The position numbers were made by a program, and so were the translations under genes. The notes under the pieces were generated by a model, which was given only the letters and a program-made list of their open reading frames with translations, ran no database searches and was not told where the DNA came from. Below, one piece after another: positions 1 to 8,665 of a stretch of 64,000 nucleotides of DNA (positions are counted from its first letter, which is position 1; every line of letters begins with the position of its first letter). The DNA comes from Anabaena sp. FACHB-1237 (lineage in GTDB: Bacteria; Cyanobacteriota; Cyanobacteriia; Cyanobacteriales; Nostocaceae): assembly GCF_014696225.1 (NCBI RefSeq), contig NZ_JACJPV010000004.1, positions 124,001-188,000 of the forward strand. The letters are read 5' to 3'.

Positions 1-2
1 CT

Positions 3-686
3 TTGGTTGCACCTAATTCTAATGTGCGTTCTGAACCAAGTGCGATTAATTCTGATAATATTTTAAAAACTGTGGGTGATGCTAGTGAATTTAATGTTAC
101 TGGTAAACGCACTCAAAGGGGTTGGATAGAGTTAAAATTAAAGTCTAATCGTTTGGCTTGGGCTCATTCTGATGTTATTCTTAATAATCAACAATTAGTG
201 AATTGTTTAAGAGATAAAGGTATTGCTTTTGAAACTATAAATGACAATAATCTAATTGTTAGTCGTCCTGTTCCTTCTGTACCACTAAAACCTGTGGTAG
301 TAATTCCTAAACCTCAGCCATCACCAAAAACTGTGGAGGAAAAAAGGACTTTAGAAGCTGCGAGACAAAAGTTTGAATCAGGAGATTTATCAGGAGCGAT
401 CGCTATATTAAAATCTATTCCAGGAGATGCTACTTCTAGTTTTCAAGAAACTATGAAAACAGTAAACCAATGGCAAAAAGATTGGGAAAAAGCGGAAGCA
501 CTAGCTAATGAAATTAATAAGGCTATTGATAATGGTAAATGGGATCAAGTTTTATCTTATCGAGATCATCCTGAGAAGTTACCAAATATTAAATATTGGC
601 GCGATAAGTTAGAACCTTTATTTAAACAAGCTGAGGAAAACTCTCAAAAGCCAAAAGCAGAGAAGGACGTGAAAGGTAAAAATTAG
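3..686 (+). CDS. C-terminal part of a protein with an SH3-like segment (5' end outside window)
   Basis: The frame is open from the window edge, so the real start lies upstream; the TTG at position 3 is not a convincing start. The first 60 residues look like the end of an SH3-type module (SNVRSEPS, then GWIELKLKSNRLAWAHSDVI). A proline/lysine-rich linker follows (about residues 90-115), then a charged helical tail beginning TVEEKRTLEAARQKFESGDL that resembles a TPR-like helix pair. In cyanobacteria such tails occur on SH3-containing kinases and cell-surface proteins, but the defining N-terminal domain is missing here, so no function is assigned. The gene ends in a TAG stop. Confidence 0.6.
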   Translation: MVAPNSNVRSEPSAINSDNILKTVGDASEFNVTGKRTQRGWIELKLKSNRLAWAHSDVILNNQQLVNCLRDKGIAFETINDNNLIVSRPVPSVPLKPVVVIPKPQPSPKTVEEKRTLEAARQKFESGDLSGAIAILKSIPGDATSSFQETMKTVNQWQKDWEKAEALANEINKAIDNGKWDQVLSYRDHPEKLPNIKYWRDKLEPLFKQAEENSQKPKAEKDVKGKN

Positions 687-1007
687 TATTTGGTGATTGG
701 TAATGGGTAGAATTATTATTTTACTTGGAATGGTTTCTTTAGATTTTGGGATTAAGGACAGGGGAAACGCATTTAATTTTTACAATAGTTACAGAACAAA
801 GTTTTAAACCATTGTTTATTTTTGTAACTATTCCAAGATAAAAGACTCTTTTCTTTTATTTTCTATAAAATCTAAAAAACTCCCAGCTAAATTTCCTTTA
901 TGAAATTCCAAATATTTCTCTAATTAGATCAAAAATATAAGATTCAAAGTAACTGAAAAGGCTTAATGTCAGACAATTACCTAAAACTTTTTTGTAATTT
1001 CTTTTAA

Positions 1008-1139
1008 CCCACATTCCGCACCCCAAACTGTCACAGAGGGAAATTACGTAGATAAAAAATTAAAGGGAGCATCAAAACAAACATATAAAGTGAAAAAAGG
1101 CATTTTTGATCTGTGCCAGTTCAGGGTGCCGAATGTGGG
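1008..1139. repeat. MITE-like element with 29-bp inverted ends
   Basis: The left end (1008-1036, starting cccacattccgcacccc) is the imperfect reverse complement of the right end (1111-1139, ending gggtgccgaatgtggg). About 74 bp of non-coding DNA separates them. Length, inverted ends and lack of coding capacity fit a non-autonomous miniature transposable element. No full-length relative with a transposase is in the window. Confidence 0.6.
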
Positions 1140-1188
1140 ATTTAATGTAGCTGTTTATTTGGTCATTGATTTAGCTATTCATTTAGCC

Positions 1189-1375
1189 GGGGAATAAATT
1201 CCCTGTCTCAAAGCTCAAGTCCGTTGAAACGGACTCACATTATATTACCAAAAAATTGAACTAAGTTAAAAATAAAATTTCTATTATTACCCAAAAATCA
1301 AAAAAAGAATAACATAAAAATCCAACTTAGTCGGTTTTAACCGACTTTAGCTATTAGACAGGGAATTTATTCCCC
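1189..1375. repeat. 187-bp inverted-repeat element with nested hairpins
   Basis: The outer 20 bp are exact inverted repeats: 1189-1208 begins ggggaataaattccc and 1356-1375 ends gggaatttattcccc. The complementarity continues imperfectly inward to about 48 bp per arm. Each arm holds its own 18-nt hairpin, at 1218-1235 and 1329-1346. Their stems differ, but each stays self-complementary. A related layout lies at 11430-11518. Confidence 0.65.
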
Positions 1376-1417
1376 CCTTTCAATCCTCTTATAATCAACT
1401 CTATTTTGTAACTATTT

Positions 1418-1525
1418 TACAGCAGTTTCCGTTATTATGAAGTACAGATGTTAATGATAAAACCCTTGTAACACATGCATCTTGCTGTGTTCATAGTGTA
1501 CCTCATGTAGATGGAATGTGCTGTA
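1418..1525. repeat. 108-bp MITE-like element (family R3), copy 1
   Basis: This is the reverse complement of the element at 37356-37462. One end begins tacagcagtttccgttatta and the other ends gatggaatgtgctgta, giving imperfect 28-bp inverted ends. The core contains gcatcttgctgtg, related to the aggcatcttgcct palindromes elsewhere in the window. Non-coding. Confidence 0.7.
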
Positions 1526-1726
1526 AATCCAAACCTGCTTAACTAGCGATCGCATTATCAGCGTTTTCATCATCGTTCAGAACTATTGTGATTCTCTCAT
1601 TTCTTGCTTTCTGAATAATGAATTTTTTAATCATCTTGAATTTTCTTTTTCTTTCGGCATCTTTAGGAAACTTTACTTTCTCACATCACCCTCCTTTTAA
1701 TACTACTTCTTCTCATTAAGACTTTT

Positions 1727-1754
1727 GTACCTCATAATAACGGAAACTGCTGTA
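1727..1754. repeat. solo terminal repeat of family R3
   Basis: These 28 bp (gtacctcataataacgg ... actgctgta) are identical to the right end of the R3 copy at 37435-37462 and are the near-exact inverted match of the left end at 1418. No second end lies next to them. They are either a leftover end or the outer boundary of a composite unit 1418-1754. Confidence 0.65.
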
Positions 1755-1780
1755 AGAAGATTTTTACGGCGTTTCTATAA

Positions 1781-2380
1781 TTAAAAAGACAATTCTTGAA
1801 ATAAATCTGTTAAAGGAAGATGAAAATTAGGAATAACATCTTCTCCATCAAGACTGTCTTCCAGTTGCAAAAGTTGTGATGGTTTAGGTTTACGATAAAC
1901 TAATACACATTCTTCATCTGGCAAAATTACCCATGCTAAACGAGTTCCATTTTCAAAATATTCCACTAATTTAGTATGAATTTCCTCAAAAGTGTTATTA
2001 GCAGAAATAATTTCTACAGCTAAATCAGGAGCACCATCAAAAAACCCCTTGGGTAATCTTTTTAAACCTTGTAATCTTTCCTTAGCAATAAAAGCAAGAT
2101 CAGGTGATCTTTTATTACCAGTTTTCATTTTAAAAGCAGTGCTAGAATCACAGGTTATACCAAGTTTATGATCACGCACAAAACCTGTTAAAAAATATCC
2201 CAGAGTTAGAGCTAAGTAGCCATGTTCTACACCTGAATTTGCCACTATAATTAGCTCTCCATTCACATATTCATAAAGATTATCATCTTCTTTTAATAGC
2301 ATAAATTGCTCATCTGTTAAAGCCTGATAATTAGCTAAAGGTTGAATTAATTCTAAATTTGTAGTTGTAACTTGTGCCAT
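1781..2380 (-). CDS. Uma2-family (DUF820) putative endonuclease
   Basis: About 199 residues, the usual size of the Uma2/DUF820 family, which is greatly expanded in cyanobacteria and has a PD-(D/E)XK nuclease fold. Visible family signatures are LYEYVNGELIIV near the N-terminus, SPDLAFI in the middle, and PDLAVEIISANNT followed by a conserved lysine (HTKLVEYFENG), which together supply the acidic/lysine active site. I chose the ATG at 2380 (MAQVTTT) because ggag sits nine bases upstream; the frame stays open to 2413. No partner gene is adjacent. The substrate is unknown; most members are annotated only by fold, and many appear to be mobile. Confidence 0.85.
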   Translation of the reverse strand: MAQVTTTNLELIQPLANYQALTDEQFMLLKEDDNLYEYVNGELIIVANSGVEHGYLALTLGYFLTGFVRDHKLGITCDSSTAFKMKTGNKRSPDLAFIAKERLQGLKRLPKGFFDGAPDLAVEIISANNTFEEIHTKLVEYFENGTRLAWVILPDEECVLVYRKPKPSQLLQLEDSLDGEDVIPNFHLPLTDLFQELSF

Positions 2381-2559
2381 TAGATTTAACTCCACAGATG
2401 AAACTAATATCAATGATTATACAGTTAATTATCAAGTCATAGACTAATTTATATATACAAAAATACAGAAAAGTGCCATCGCTATCACAGATGCAAGTAG
2501 GTTGCCTAAAACAATTCCGTAGACAACCGCTTTTATGATTAGTGATGACAATTACCTAA

Positions 2560-3234
2560 TTAATACATCTCATCATACTCAGCTTGTTCTACCTTCCGCG
2601 CTTCTGGACGAGAAGAAGGTAAAAATTCAGCCCGATGCACATTTGCTAAAGGAGGAGTAGGTCCACTATAAGGATGGATTACCTGTACTGTGCGGGTAGG
2701 ACGCTGTTTAGGCGCGAATAAAGACAACACACCAGCTACAACCACACCACCTCCAATAGTTAATGTAGCACCACCTACCGCCCACAACATCGGAGAAGAC
2801 CACCAAGCATTTTGTTGTTCTGCTGGTAATGCTGTAATTTTCGCTTGAGCCGCTTGTTGCGCTAATAATTGTTGCTGTTGCTGTTGTTGTTGATTCCAGT
2901 TAAAATTTTGTATTTGTCCTTGTAACTGCTGATTCTGTAGTCTTAACTGCTCATTATCTGCCTTTAACTTTTCCATCTGCATATTAATCTTTTCCATTTC
3001 CAATTTTTGATCAGAATTGGGTGCAGTGGGAGGTTGATTAGAATATGCTGGTTGTCCGTAATTATTGGGATATTGTAAATTAGGCTGCATTACCTGGGGC
3101 GCCATTACTGTTCCCGGCATTTGTGTATTCACACCAAAATTAGATTGAATTGGTGTATTTGTTCCTTTTAATAAGACTAAAGCCGCTAAACCAGCTACCG
3201 CGACTCCGCCAATAAATGCCATACTTTCACTCAT
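2560..3234 (-). CDS. unknown membrane-anchored protein with a Gln-rich coiled coil
   Basis: 224 residues, not recognised. It has a hydrophobic N-terminal helix (about 6-22, FIGGVAVAGLAALVLL), then a Pro/Asn/Gln-rich stretch. A predicted coiled coil follows (about 78-112, KLEMEKINMQMEKLKADNEQ) and runs into an uninterrupted polyglutamine tract (near residues 117-123). A second transmembrane helix (about 150-172) precedes a short polar tail. The layout suggests a small membrane scaffold, but that is inference. The Gln tract is coded mainly by repeated ttg/ctg triplets on the plus strand and may vary in length between strains. It stands alone between Uma2 and trpA. Confidence 0.7.
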   Translation of the reverse strand: MSESMAFIGGVAVAGLAALVLLKGTNTPIQSNFGVNTQMPGTVMAPQVMQPNLQYPNNYGQPAYSNQPPTAPNSDQKLEMEKINMQMEKLKADNEQLRLQNQQLQGQIQNFNWNQQQQQQQQLLAQQAAQAKITALPAEQQNAWWSSPMLWAVGGATLTIGGGVVVAGVLSLFAPKQRPTRTVQVIHPYSGPTPPLANVHRAEFLPSSRPEARKVEQAEYDEMY

Positions 3235-3534
3235 TGCTTATACCCCATTAATAACTGATTTGCTTTCACACACATAATTGTTTACCTACTGCAATTTTAC
3301 ATAAGAGTTTAGTTATACGTCAGTGTATTTTTATAGTAGTTATCAGAAAGTTAAGAATCTCCACTACTAATTATTTAGTAGTTGTGTTCTTGATTCTTGA
3401 TGACTTTTTACTTACTATCTTGGCTATCCTGATATATGCTGTTATTATTTAAGACCATTATAGTTAAATTGTCTAGTCAGGAATCACAAAAAATACACTG
3501 AATATAACATTTTTAATCTAATTTTTGCTTTTGA
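3235..3534. other. intergenic, nothing recognised
   Basis: AT-rich spacer between the divergently unrelated 2560-3234 gene and trpA. It should hold the promoter of the minus-strand gene at 2560. No repeat, RNA structure or coding frame could be supported. Confidence 0.5.
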
Positions 3535-4341
3535 TCAAGTGGTAGTTGTATCTATGGCAATTTTCAGACTTTGACAAAATTGGGCGATCGCTTGTAGTCC
3601 TTGTTCTGGAGTACCTTCTGCCAATCTTTTCACTACCGCACTACCCACTATCGCCGCATCTGCTCCCCAGACTCGCACTTGTCGCGCTTGTTCTGGTTCT
3701 GAAATACCAAAACCCACACCTATGGGTTTATCGGTGAATTGACGTATTTGTTGTAGTAAATCAGAAACGCGGACTTGTATTTGCGATCGCATTCCTGTTA
3801 CACCTGTTACACTCACCAAATAAATAAAACCTTGGGATGCTTGAGCGATCGCCTTTATCCTTTCAGGATCGCTTGTAGGGGCAATTAAAAGTATCAAATC
3901 AAGTTTTCTATCACTTGTTAATTTTAACAGGGTTTCTGACTCTTCTAATGGCAAATCAGGAACTACTAGACCAGCAATACCAACCTCTTTAATTTCATCC
4001 AAAAACTTTTCTACACCACGATTTAAAATGGGGTTGTAATAAGTAAATAAAATAATAGGTGCTTTTAAACTAGGAATAACTTCTTTGGACATCTTTAACA
4101 CATCATCTAGCGTAGTACCTTTTGCCAGAGCGCGAGTAGCAGCCGCTTGAATTACCGGACCATCAGCCAAAGGGTCAGAATAGGGAACACCCAACTCAAT
4201 TATATCAGCACCACATTCATCTAAAACCCTTAAAGCCCGTGCTGTAGTTGACAGATCAGGATCACCAGCAGTAATAAAGGGAATGAGAGCGCATTTATGA
4301 TTTTCCTGTAAGGAAGCAAAACAGCGAGAAATAACAGTCAT
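3535..4341 (-). CDS. trpA: tryptophan synthase alpha chain
   Basis: Full-length 268-residue TrpA. It cleaves indole-3-glycerol phosphate to indole and glyceraldehyde 3-phosphate, and the indole is tunnelled to TrpB in the alpha2-beta2 complex in the cytoplasm. The diagnostic segment [19 protein letters not shown] carries the catalytic Glu and Asp. FITAGDPD near the N-terminus and [11 protein letters not shown] plus [11 protein letters not shown] near the C-terminus form the phosphate-binding part of the TIM barrel. trpB is not adjacent, which is normal for cyanobacteria. Downstream on the same strand would be the 2560 gene. Upstream lie DUF3007 and ndhL, a grouping I recall as common in cyanobacteria. 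HIP1 sites lie inside the gene. Confidence 0.97.
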   Translation of the reverse strand: MTVISRCFASLQENHKCALIPFITAGDPDLSTTARALRVLDECGADIIELGVPYSDPLADGPVIQAAATRALAKGTTLDDVLKMSKEVIPSLKAPIILFTYYNPILNRGVEKFLDEIKEVGIAGLVVPDLPLEESETLLKLTSDRKLDLILLIAPTSDPERIKAIAQASQGFIYLVSVTGVTGMRSQIQVRVSDLLQQIRQFTDKPIGVGFGISEPEQARQVRVWGADAAIVGSAVVKRLAEGTPEQGLQAIAQFCQSLKIAIDTTTT

Positions 4342-4489
4342 GGAATTAGATACTAGTAGTCAGTAAGGAGCAGAGAGTATGATCTGATATTGATCAAACC
4401 TGCCCGTACAATTTTAACAAACAACTGACAATCAAAATGGAGATTTTTGAGGAGTCAGGAGTTCCAGGAGTCAGAAATTGAGAGTATGT

Positions 4490-4786
4490 CTATTCTTTAT
4501 CAATATCAGCTTGAACCTTAGCTAACTCTTCAGGAGAAAGTTCATCAAGACGCTTTTGCAAAAAAGCGATTTCATACTGTTCTCGTTGTTGATGATAGGA
4601 CATTTTTTTACCCACCGCTCGGAAAATATAGGTAAATAACCAACCCATTAAACCAGCCACCAGTAGTGCTTGACTCCAAATACCAGCTTTTTGGCTATCT
4701 AAACCCACAAACTGAAAACCTACATAGGCCAAACCACCGAATATAAAAACGCCGATGGTAATAGCGATCGCGTCAATACGTCTCAT
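4490..4786 (-). CDS. DUF3007 family membrane protein
   Basis: 98 residues with two clear transmembrane helices (about 7-27 and 36-57) and a charged C-terminal helix (EIAFLQKRLDELSPEELAKVQADID). It matches the small cyanobacterial and plastid DUF3007 family. It lies between ndhL and trpA on the same strand (gaps of about 145 bp each side), an arrangement conserved in many cyanobacteria. That neighbourhood suggests a thylakoid role near NDH-1, but no function is established to my knowledge. The upstream gap carries a run of 7-bp repeats. Confidence 0.85.
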   Translation of the reverse strand: MRRIDAIAITIGVFIFGGLAYVGFQFVGLDSQKAGIWSQALLVAGLMGWLFTYIFRAVGKKMSYHQQREQYEIAFLQKRLDELSPEELAKVQADIDKE

Positions 4787-4826
4787 AATGCTTTATATTA
4801 GAAATTTTTAGAACTGAGCAGTCACC

Positions 4827-4861
<35 letters not shown>

Positions 4862-4930
4862 AAAAAGAATTTTCTTCCTGTTCTCTATTCCCTATTCCCT
4901 ATTCCCTGTTGCACTCCACACTCTGAAATA

Positions 4931-5140
4931 TTATGCAATTTTGCGGGGACGAGGACGCAAGTTCACAATAGGAGAGAGAACTAACAAACCTGGGAAAAAG
5001 AAAAACACCAAGAAATACATAAAAGCTCGTTCAAAAGAACCAGCAGTATGCCATCTTAATTGTAAGTAGAATAAGACCGCAATGGGTACTACTAACAAAT
5101 AAGCCCCAGCTAAAGCCAGATAAACTAATGCTAGAATCAT
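4931..5140 (-). CDS. ndhL: NAD(P)H-quinone oxidoreductase subunit L
   Basis: 69 residues, the right size for NdhL, a small membrane subunit of cyanobacterial NDH-1 (also called IctA from its role in inorganic carbon transport). Two hydrophobic helices (about 2-27 and 38-60) flank the polar segment [15 protein letters not shown], and the basic tail RPRPRKIA ends the protein; all are typical. It functions in thylakoid NDH-1 complexes for cyclic electron flow and CO2 uptake. The neighbours DUF3007 and trpA on the same strand match the usual cyanobacterial context. Confidence 0.93.
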   Translation of the reverse strand: MILALVYLALAGAYLLVVPIAVLFYLQLRWHTAGSFERAFMYFLVFFFFPGLLVLSPIVNLRPRPRKIA

Positions 5141-5637
5141 ACAGTTACCGTCAAGTCAGGAAATAAGAGCCTTCAATTCCCATCATAAACTGAATCTGGA
5201 TGACAGGAATTAAATATCAAAGTAAAAACGAATATGCTTTATCTATAAATATCTATGGCTTACGCGACGCTGCGCTATCATTCCCAGTGGGATTATGGGT
5301 TTCACGTTAAATTGACACAAATGAACAATGTGTTTTACCCCTACTGACTCGGTGACTTCTGACTCCTTACTATTGTGTAGTTGACAAATGGAAAATTTCT
5401 GCTATGATGATTTAAGGTTGTTGATTTTTGCCAATGGCCACCAAAAACACCAGAAATCGGCTTTAAAAAATTTCTTAATTATTTTTGGTAAACCACTTGC
5501 AAAAAAAAATAACTTGTGTTTAAATGATAAAAGTCGGTAAATTAAACTGAATAAATTAATCAGCTTTAATCATATAGGGTTAACGAGCTAATTAAGAAAC
5601 CCAGTACAAAAAACCAACTTAAACAACTAAACCCTTT
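5141..5637. other. intergenic between ndhL and trnL; contains one strong promoter
   Basis: No coding frame is supported. A sequence near 5295-5330 (gggattatgggttt then cacgttaaattgacac) closely resembles one at 11519-11552, so both belong to a dispersed repeat. A near-consensus sigma-70 promoter lies at 5381-5408 (listed separately). The 230 bp between it and trnL is AT-rich and may be a leader or a separate small RNA. Confidence 0.5.
5381..5408 (+). promoter_or_regulatory. near-consensus sigma-70 promoter upstream of trnL
   Basis: A perfect -35 box ttgaca (5381-5386), a 16-bp spacer and a -10 box tatgat (5403-5408). The next annotated gene on this strand is tRNA-Leu, about 230 bp downstream. 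The promoter therefore drives either a long tRNA leader or an unannotated small RNA. Confidence 0.55.
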
Positions 5638-6013
5638 GGGGGTGTGGCGGAATGGCAGACGCTACGGACTTAGAAAACTGAGCCTTAATTGAGAAATCTT
5701 TTAAGTGTCCGCTCTCAAATTCAGGGAAACCTAAATCCACTCGCTAGAATTAGTTTTGACTGATTGTAGTTTACAGACAAGGCAATCCTGAGCCAAGCCA
5801 AAAAATTTATGTTTTACGAATTGTTTGTTGTTTAATAATTTGTTACGTAATTTTAGGAAGGTGCAGAGACTCGACGGGAGCTACCCTAACGTTAAGACGA
5901 GGGTAAAGAGAGAGTCCAATTCTTAAAACCTGCAAGGTAGTAGTGAAAACTACAGAAGAATGAAAATCCGTTGACCTTAAACGGTCGTGTGGGTTCAAGT
6001 CCCACCACCCCCA
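5638..6013 (+). tRNA. trnL(UAA): tRNA-Leu(UAA) interrupted by a group I intron
   Basis: Exon 1 is 5638-5671 and exon 2 is 5963-6013. The acceptor strands ggggg-tg and ca-ccccc pair, and position 6013 is the discriminator A; CCA is not encoded in full. Joining the exons gives the anticodon stem acgga/tccgt with loop cttaaaa, so the anticodon is UAA. The intron falls between anticodon bases 34 and 35, the ancestral cyanobacterial and plastid site. The leucine it carries serves UUA codons, important in this AT-rich genome. Confidence 0.97.
5672..5962 (+). ncRNA. self-splicing group I intron in trnL
   Basis: A 291-nt intron. The first exon ends in U and the intron ends in G (position 5962), as group I splicing needs. 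Conserved core pieces are readable: gctctcaaattcagggaaac (P/Q side), ggcaatcctgagccaag, and the R/S-side strand ggtgcagagactcgacggga, then gacgagggtaaagagagagt. No homing-endonuclease frame is present. From memory the Anabaena PCC 7120 intron is about 249 nt, so this one seems slightly longer; the extra length lies in a variable AT-rich loop (about 5800-5850). Confidence 0.95.
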
Positions 6014-6405
6014 TCTTACAAAGCTTACACTAGTAGGCTATATTATAGTAGAGAATAGACTAAATAAACAAACTTGATTGGCTGATGTGCTCTAGATGTA
6101 CCTCAGTTGATTATCTTTAAATGATAAGCTAATGTGCAGCACTCACTGTATAATTAAAAAACCTGAAGTTACAGTAGCACAAGCATCTTGCTTGTATTAA
6201 TTATTCAAGTTAAAGGCACAACAGCTTATAATCATACTATGGTCATGGCATACATACCACTGGTGGAAGGTGATGGAATTTCTAGGAAAAAGCCCACAGG
6301 AGAAACCATAGAAATTATAGGAATGACAATTGCCAGATCCGGCGGTTGTCAGTTTCATCAGTAGATATAATTGTCAATTAATAATTGACAATTATCAACT
6401 ATTAA
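6014..6405. other. intergenic between trnL and glmU
   Basis: Contains MITE family R1 copy A (6124-6229). A 41-codon frame at 6239-6364 is open but unrecognised and is not called as a gene. A short inverted repeat (attgtcaattaataattgacaat) sits around 6369-6392, just past the glmU stop, and could act as a weak terminator. Confidence 0.45.
6124..6229 (+). repeat. 106-bp MITE-like element (family R1), copy A
   Basis: The ends ataagctaatgtgcag and gcacaacagcttat are imperfect inverted repeats. The core holds the palindrome acaagcatcttgcttgt. Other copies lie at 12290-12396 (opposite orientation), 14225-14330 and 56931-57029. No coding potential. Confidence 0.8.
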
Positions 6406-7758
6406 TTATTCTTGGTTTTTCTGTTTCCAACCAGGTTTAACTACCTGACGACTGCGGGCAATCACTAAAGTATTATTTTCTACATCTTCCGTGACTGTAG
6501 AACCAGCAGCGATGTAAACATCGTCACCAATAGTGATAGGTGCTACTAAGACACTGTTCGAGCCAGTTTTAGTGCGATCGCCGATAATAGTTTTGTGCTT
6601 TTTAATACCATCGTAATTAGCAGTGATTGTACCAGCACCCACATTTACCTGAGTACCAGTGACAGTATCACCTAAATAAGATAAATGTGCCACATTTGTG
6701 CGATCGCCTAATTCTGTATTTTTTAACTCAACAAAATTACCAATACGGCAACCATTACCCACTTCAGCATGGCCACGTAAATGGGCATAAGGTCCAACAC
6801 GAGTATCCTGATTAACAATGCAATCTGTAATTACCGAATAGAACACCGTCACATTTTCGCCTATATGACTATTTTCAATCCAACTACCTGGTCCAATATG
6901 ACTACCAGACTTAATCACCGTATTACCACGCAAATGTGTTTGAGGCTCAATAATTACATCTGATTCTAGTTGTACTGACTCATCAATAGTGATACTTGCT
7001 GGATCAATCAAAGTTACACCAGCTAATAACCATTTTTCCTTAATTCGTTGTTGTAGAATATCATTAGCATTAGCTAATTGTAATCTATCATTAATGCCTA
7101 AAATTTCTTGATAATCTGACACATTTACAGCCATAACCTTACCAACTTGCGTCACAGCATCAGTAAGATAATATTCCTTTTGGGCATTATTCGCTTGTAA
7201 ATGAGGTAATACTTGAGCCAAATTAGACCAGCGAAAACAGTAAATACCCGCATTGACACAATTATTTTCACGTTCTAAGGCAGTACAATCTTTATCCTCA
7301 ATCATCTTTTGTACCACACCATGATCATCACAGAAAACTCTACCATAACCGTGAGGATTTGCTAATTTTGCTGTAAGAATAGTACAAGCATTTTGATTAG
7401 TTTGGTGAATTTCTAAGAGGTTTTTTAAAGTTTCAGTTCGCAGTAAAGGAACATCACCATTTAAAATTAGTAAATCGCCATCATAATTCTGTAAATGTGG
7501 TAATAATTGTTGAATAGCATGACCTGTACCTAATTGTACAGTTTGTTCTACAAATTCCACATCATCCGCATTAATAGCAGATTTGACTTGTGAAGATTGA
7601 TAACCAACAATTACCAACTTTCTTAAAGGTATCAGTGGTTCTACACATTTAATAACTCTTGCTACTAGTGACTTTCCACCTAAAGAATGTAAAACTTTAG
7701 GTAGATTAGACTTCATTCTTGTTCCTTTTCCTGCTGCGAGAATTGCTACAACAACCAT
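6406..7758 (-). CDS. glmU: bifunctional GlmU (GlcNAc-1-P uridylyltransferase / GlcN-1-P acetyltransferase)
   Basis: 450 residues, a full-length GlmU. It makes UDP-N-acetylglucosamine for peptidoglycan and lipid A: the C-terminal half acetylates glucosamine-1-phosphate, and the N-terminal half adds UMP. The N-terminal nucleotidyltransferase signature [18 protein letters not shown] starts at about residue 7, and LNGDVPLL carries the metal-binding Asp. The second half is a left-handed beta helix made of hexapeptide repeats (for example [18 protein letters not shown]), with the acetyltransferase motif [11 protein letters not shown] and AHLSYLGD. The gene is on its own between trnL and rpoZ. Confidence 0.97.
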   Translation of the reverse strand: MVVVAILAAGKGTRMKSNLPKVLHSLGGKSLVARVIKCVEPLIPLRKLVIVGYQSSQVKSAINADDVEFVEQTVQLGTGHAIQQLLPHLQNYDGDLLILNGDVPLLRTETLKNLLEIHQTNQNACTILTAKLANPHGYGRVFCDDHGVVQKMIEDKDCTALERENNCVNAGIYCFRWSNLAQVLPHLQANNAQKEYYLTDAVTQVGKVMAVNVSDYQEILGINDRLQLANANDILQQRIKEKWLLAGVTLIDPASITIDESVQLESDVIIEPQTHLRGNTVIKSGSHIGPGSWIENSHIGENVTVFYSVITDCIVNQDTRVGPYAHLRGHAEVGNGCRIGNFVELKNTELGDRTNVAHLSYLGDTVTGTQVNVGAGTITANYDGIKKHKTIIGDRTKTGSNSVLVAPITIGDDVYIAAGSTVTEDVENNTLVIARSRQVVKPGWKQKNQE

Positions 7759-8041
7759 AATTTAGATATCAGTAAATTGCGATAAGTATCGGATAACTAT
7801 TTTAGGCGTTGCTGAATTGGGATATGATTATGATATTTATTTCGCGCATGAGCGAAGCGAGGCACTTGTGTTAGGCGCAAAGGCGCAAAGTTTGAAATTT
7901 TGAATTTGTCAATTTCATACCTGAGTTCAGCAACGCCCTATTTTAAAAACTTGCAGATTTAATATAGCAGGGAATGGTAGTAATTGTGAATTGGAAGATA
8001 ATAGACATCTTGTGGTAATTAAATGTGCGTAACCACCAAAC

Positions 8042-8107
8042 CCTTGTAGGGACAATTCATGAATTGTCCCTAGGATAACTGTCTCTAGTATAATTTTCAC
8101 TCCTATG
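8042..8107 (+). repeat. dispersed repeat with 26-bp perfect palindrome, copy 1
   Basis: The palindrome 8047-8072 has the half site tagggacaattca. The flanking sequence ccttg on the left and ttttcactcctatg on the right recurs, inverted, at 20345-20395. Copy 1 carries about 14 bp more between palindrome and right flank than copy 2. Confidence 0.7.
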
Positions 8108-8194
8108 TCTAATGTTTAAGGGGATCACCCTTTGTGAATTCAAAAGTCATGCATTCAAAAGTTGATAGTCTGACTCCTATGTGCTAAACTAAGA

Positions 8195-8200
8195 TATAAT
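8195..8200 (+). promoter_or_regulatory. -10 box of the rpoZ promoter (candidate)
   Basis: A perfect tataat lies 18 bp before the rpoZ ATG. No good -35 is present at 17 bp spacing. If it is used, the 5' leader would be only about 10 nt. Confidence 0.3.
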
Positions 8201-8217
8201 CCCAAGATATATAAATT

Positions 8218-8454
8218 ATGCTTAGACGCTCCAAATTTGAGACTAGTCAAACTCAAATTATGCACCGTGCAGAAGACTTAATTAATGCAGCTTCAAACCG
8301 TTACCGTATTACAGTACAGGTTGCTAACCGCGCTAAAAGACGACGTTATGAAGATTTTGAAAATAATGAAGACTCTCTCATTAAGCCCGTACTCAGAGCT
8401 ATTATGGAAATGTCTGATGAATTAACACAACCAGAAATTATCGGGGAATTATAA
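8218..8454 (+). CDS. rpoZ: RNA polymerase omega subunit
   Basis: 78 residues, full length for cyanobacterial omega. The conserved core is [27 protein letters not shown] (split here as [13 protein letters not shown] and [14 protein letters not shown]), and the C-terminal part includes [13 protein letters not shown]. Omega binds the beta' subunit and helps assemble RNA polymerase and sigma binding. Single gene; a -10-like box is close upstream. The next downstream feature is tmRNA on the opposite strand. Confidence 0.96.
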   Translation: MLRRSKFETSQTQIMHRAEDLINAASNRYRITVQVANRAKRRRYEDFENNEDSLIKPVLRAIMEMSDELTQPEIIGEL

Positions 8455-8665
8455 GTAGCTATTATAAATAGCTATCAGGAGTCAGAAAATTGACGCGGGA
8501 AACTAATCTATTTTTTGTGACAGCCCGTACAGAGTCCGCAAAAAAAGCAAAAAAACTGATAACTAATAACTAACTACTAACTACTAACAGCTATAAAAAA
8601 CCACCTACACATCAAACTGTGAGGTGGATAATTATTCATTATAAACACTATAAAGTACTATGAAG

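Larger units (their letters stand above)
687..1780. other. repeat-rich intergenic region without a convincing gene
   Basis: No reading frame here looks coding on either strand. The stretch is built from several mobile-looking repeats, listed separately: an element with inverted ends (1008-1139), a second one with nested hairpins (1189-1375), a third (1418-1525) and a lone terminal repeat of that third family (1727-1754). The AT-rich DNA between them (687-1007 and 1526-1726) shows nothing I can name. Confidence 0.6.
7759..8217. other. intergenic between glmU and rpoZ
   Basis: Holds a 26-bp perfect palindrome (8047-8072) that is part of a dispersed repeat, and a short cyanobacterial repeat around 7842-7888 (gcgcatgagcgaagcgaggc). 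A -10-like tataat at 8195-8200 lies 18 bp before the rpoZ start. Nothing coding. Confidence 0.5.

Noticed and set aside
1555-1600. Short match between 1553-1580 and 45087-45116 (tatcagcgttttcatcatcg versus tatcagcgtttttataatcg)
   Set aside because: Could be two remnants of one gene (both read YQRF..RSEL), but the stretch is too short to support a feature.
6239-6364. 41-codon plus-strand frame (starts MVMAYIPLVEGDGISRK)
   Set aside because: No ribosome site, no recognised family, and it directly follows a MITE. It could be a gene fragment, but cannot be supported.
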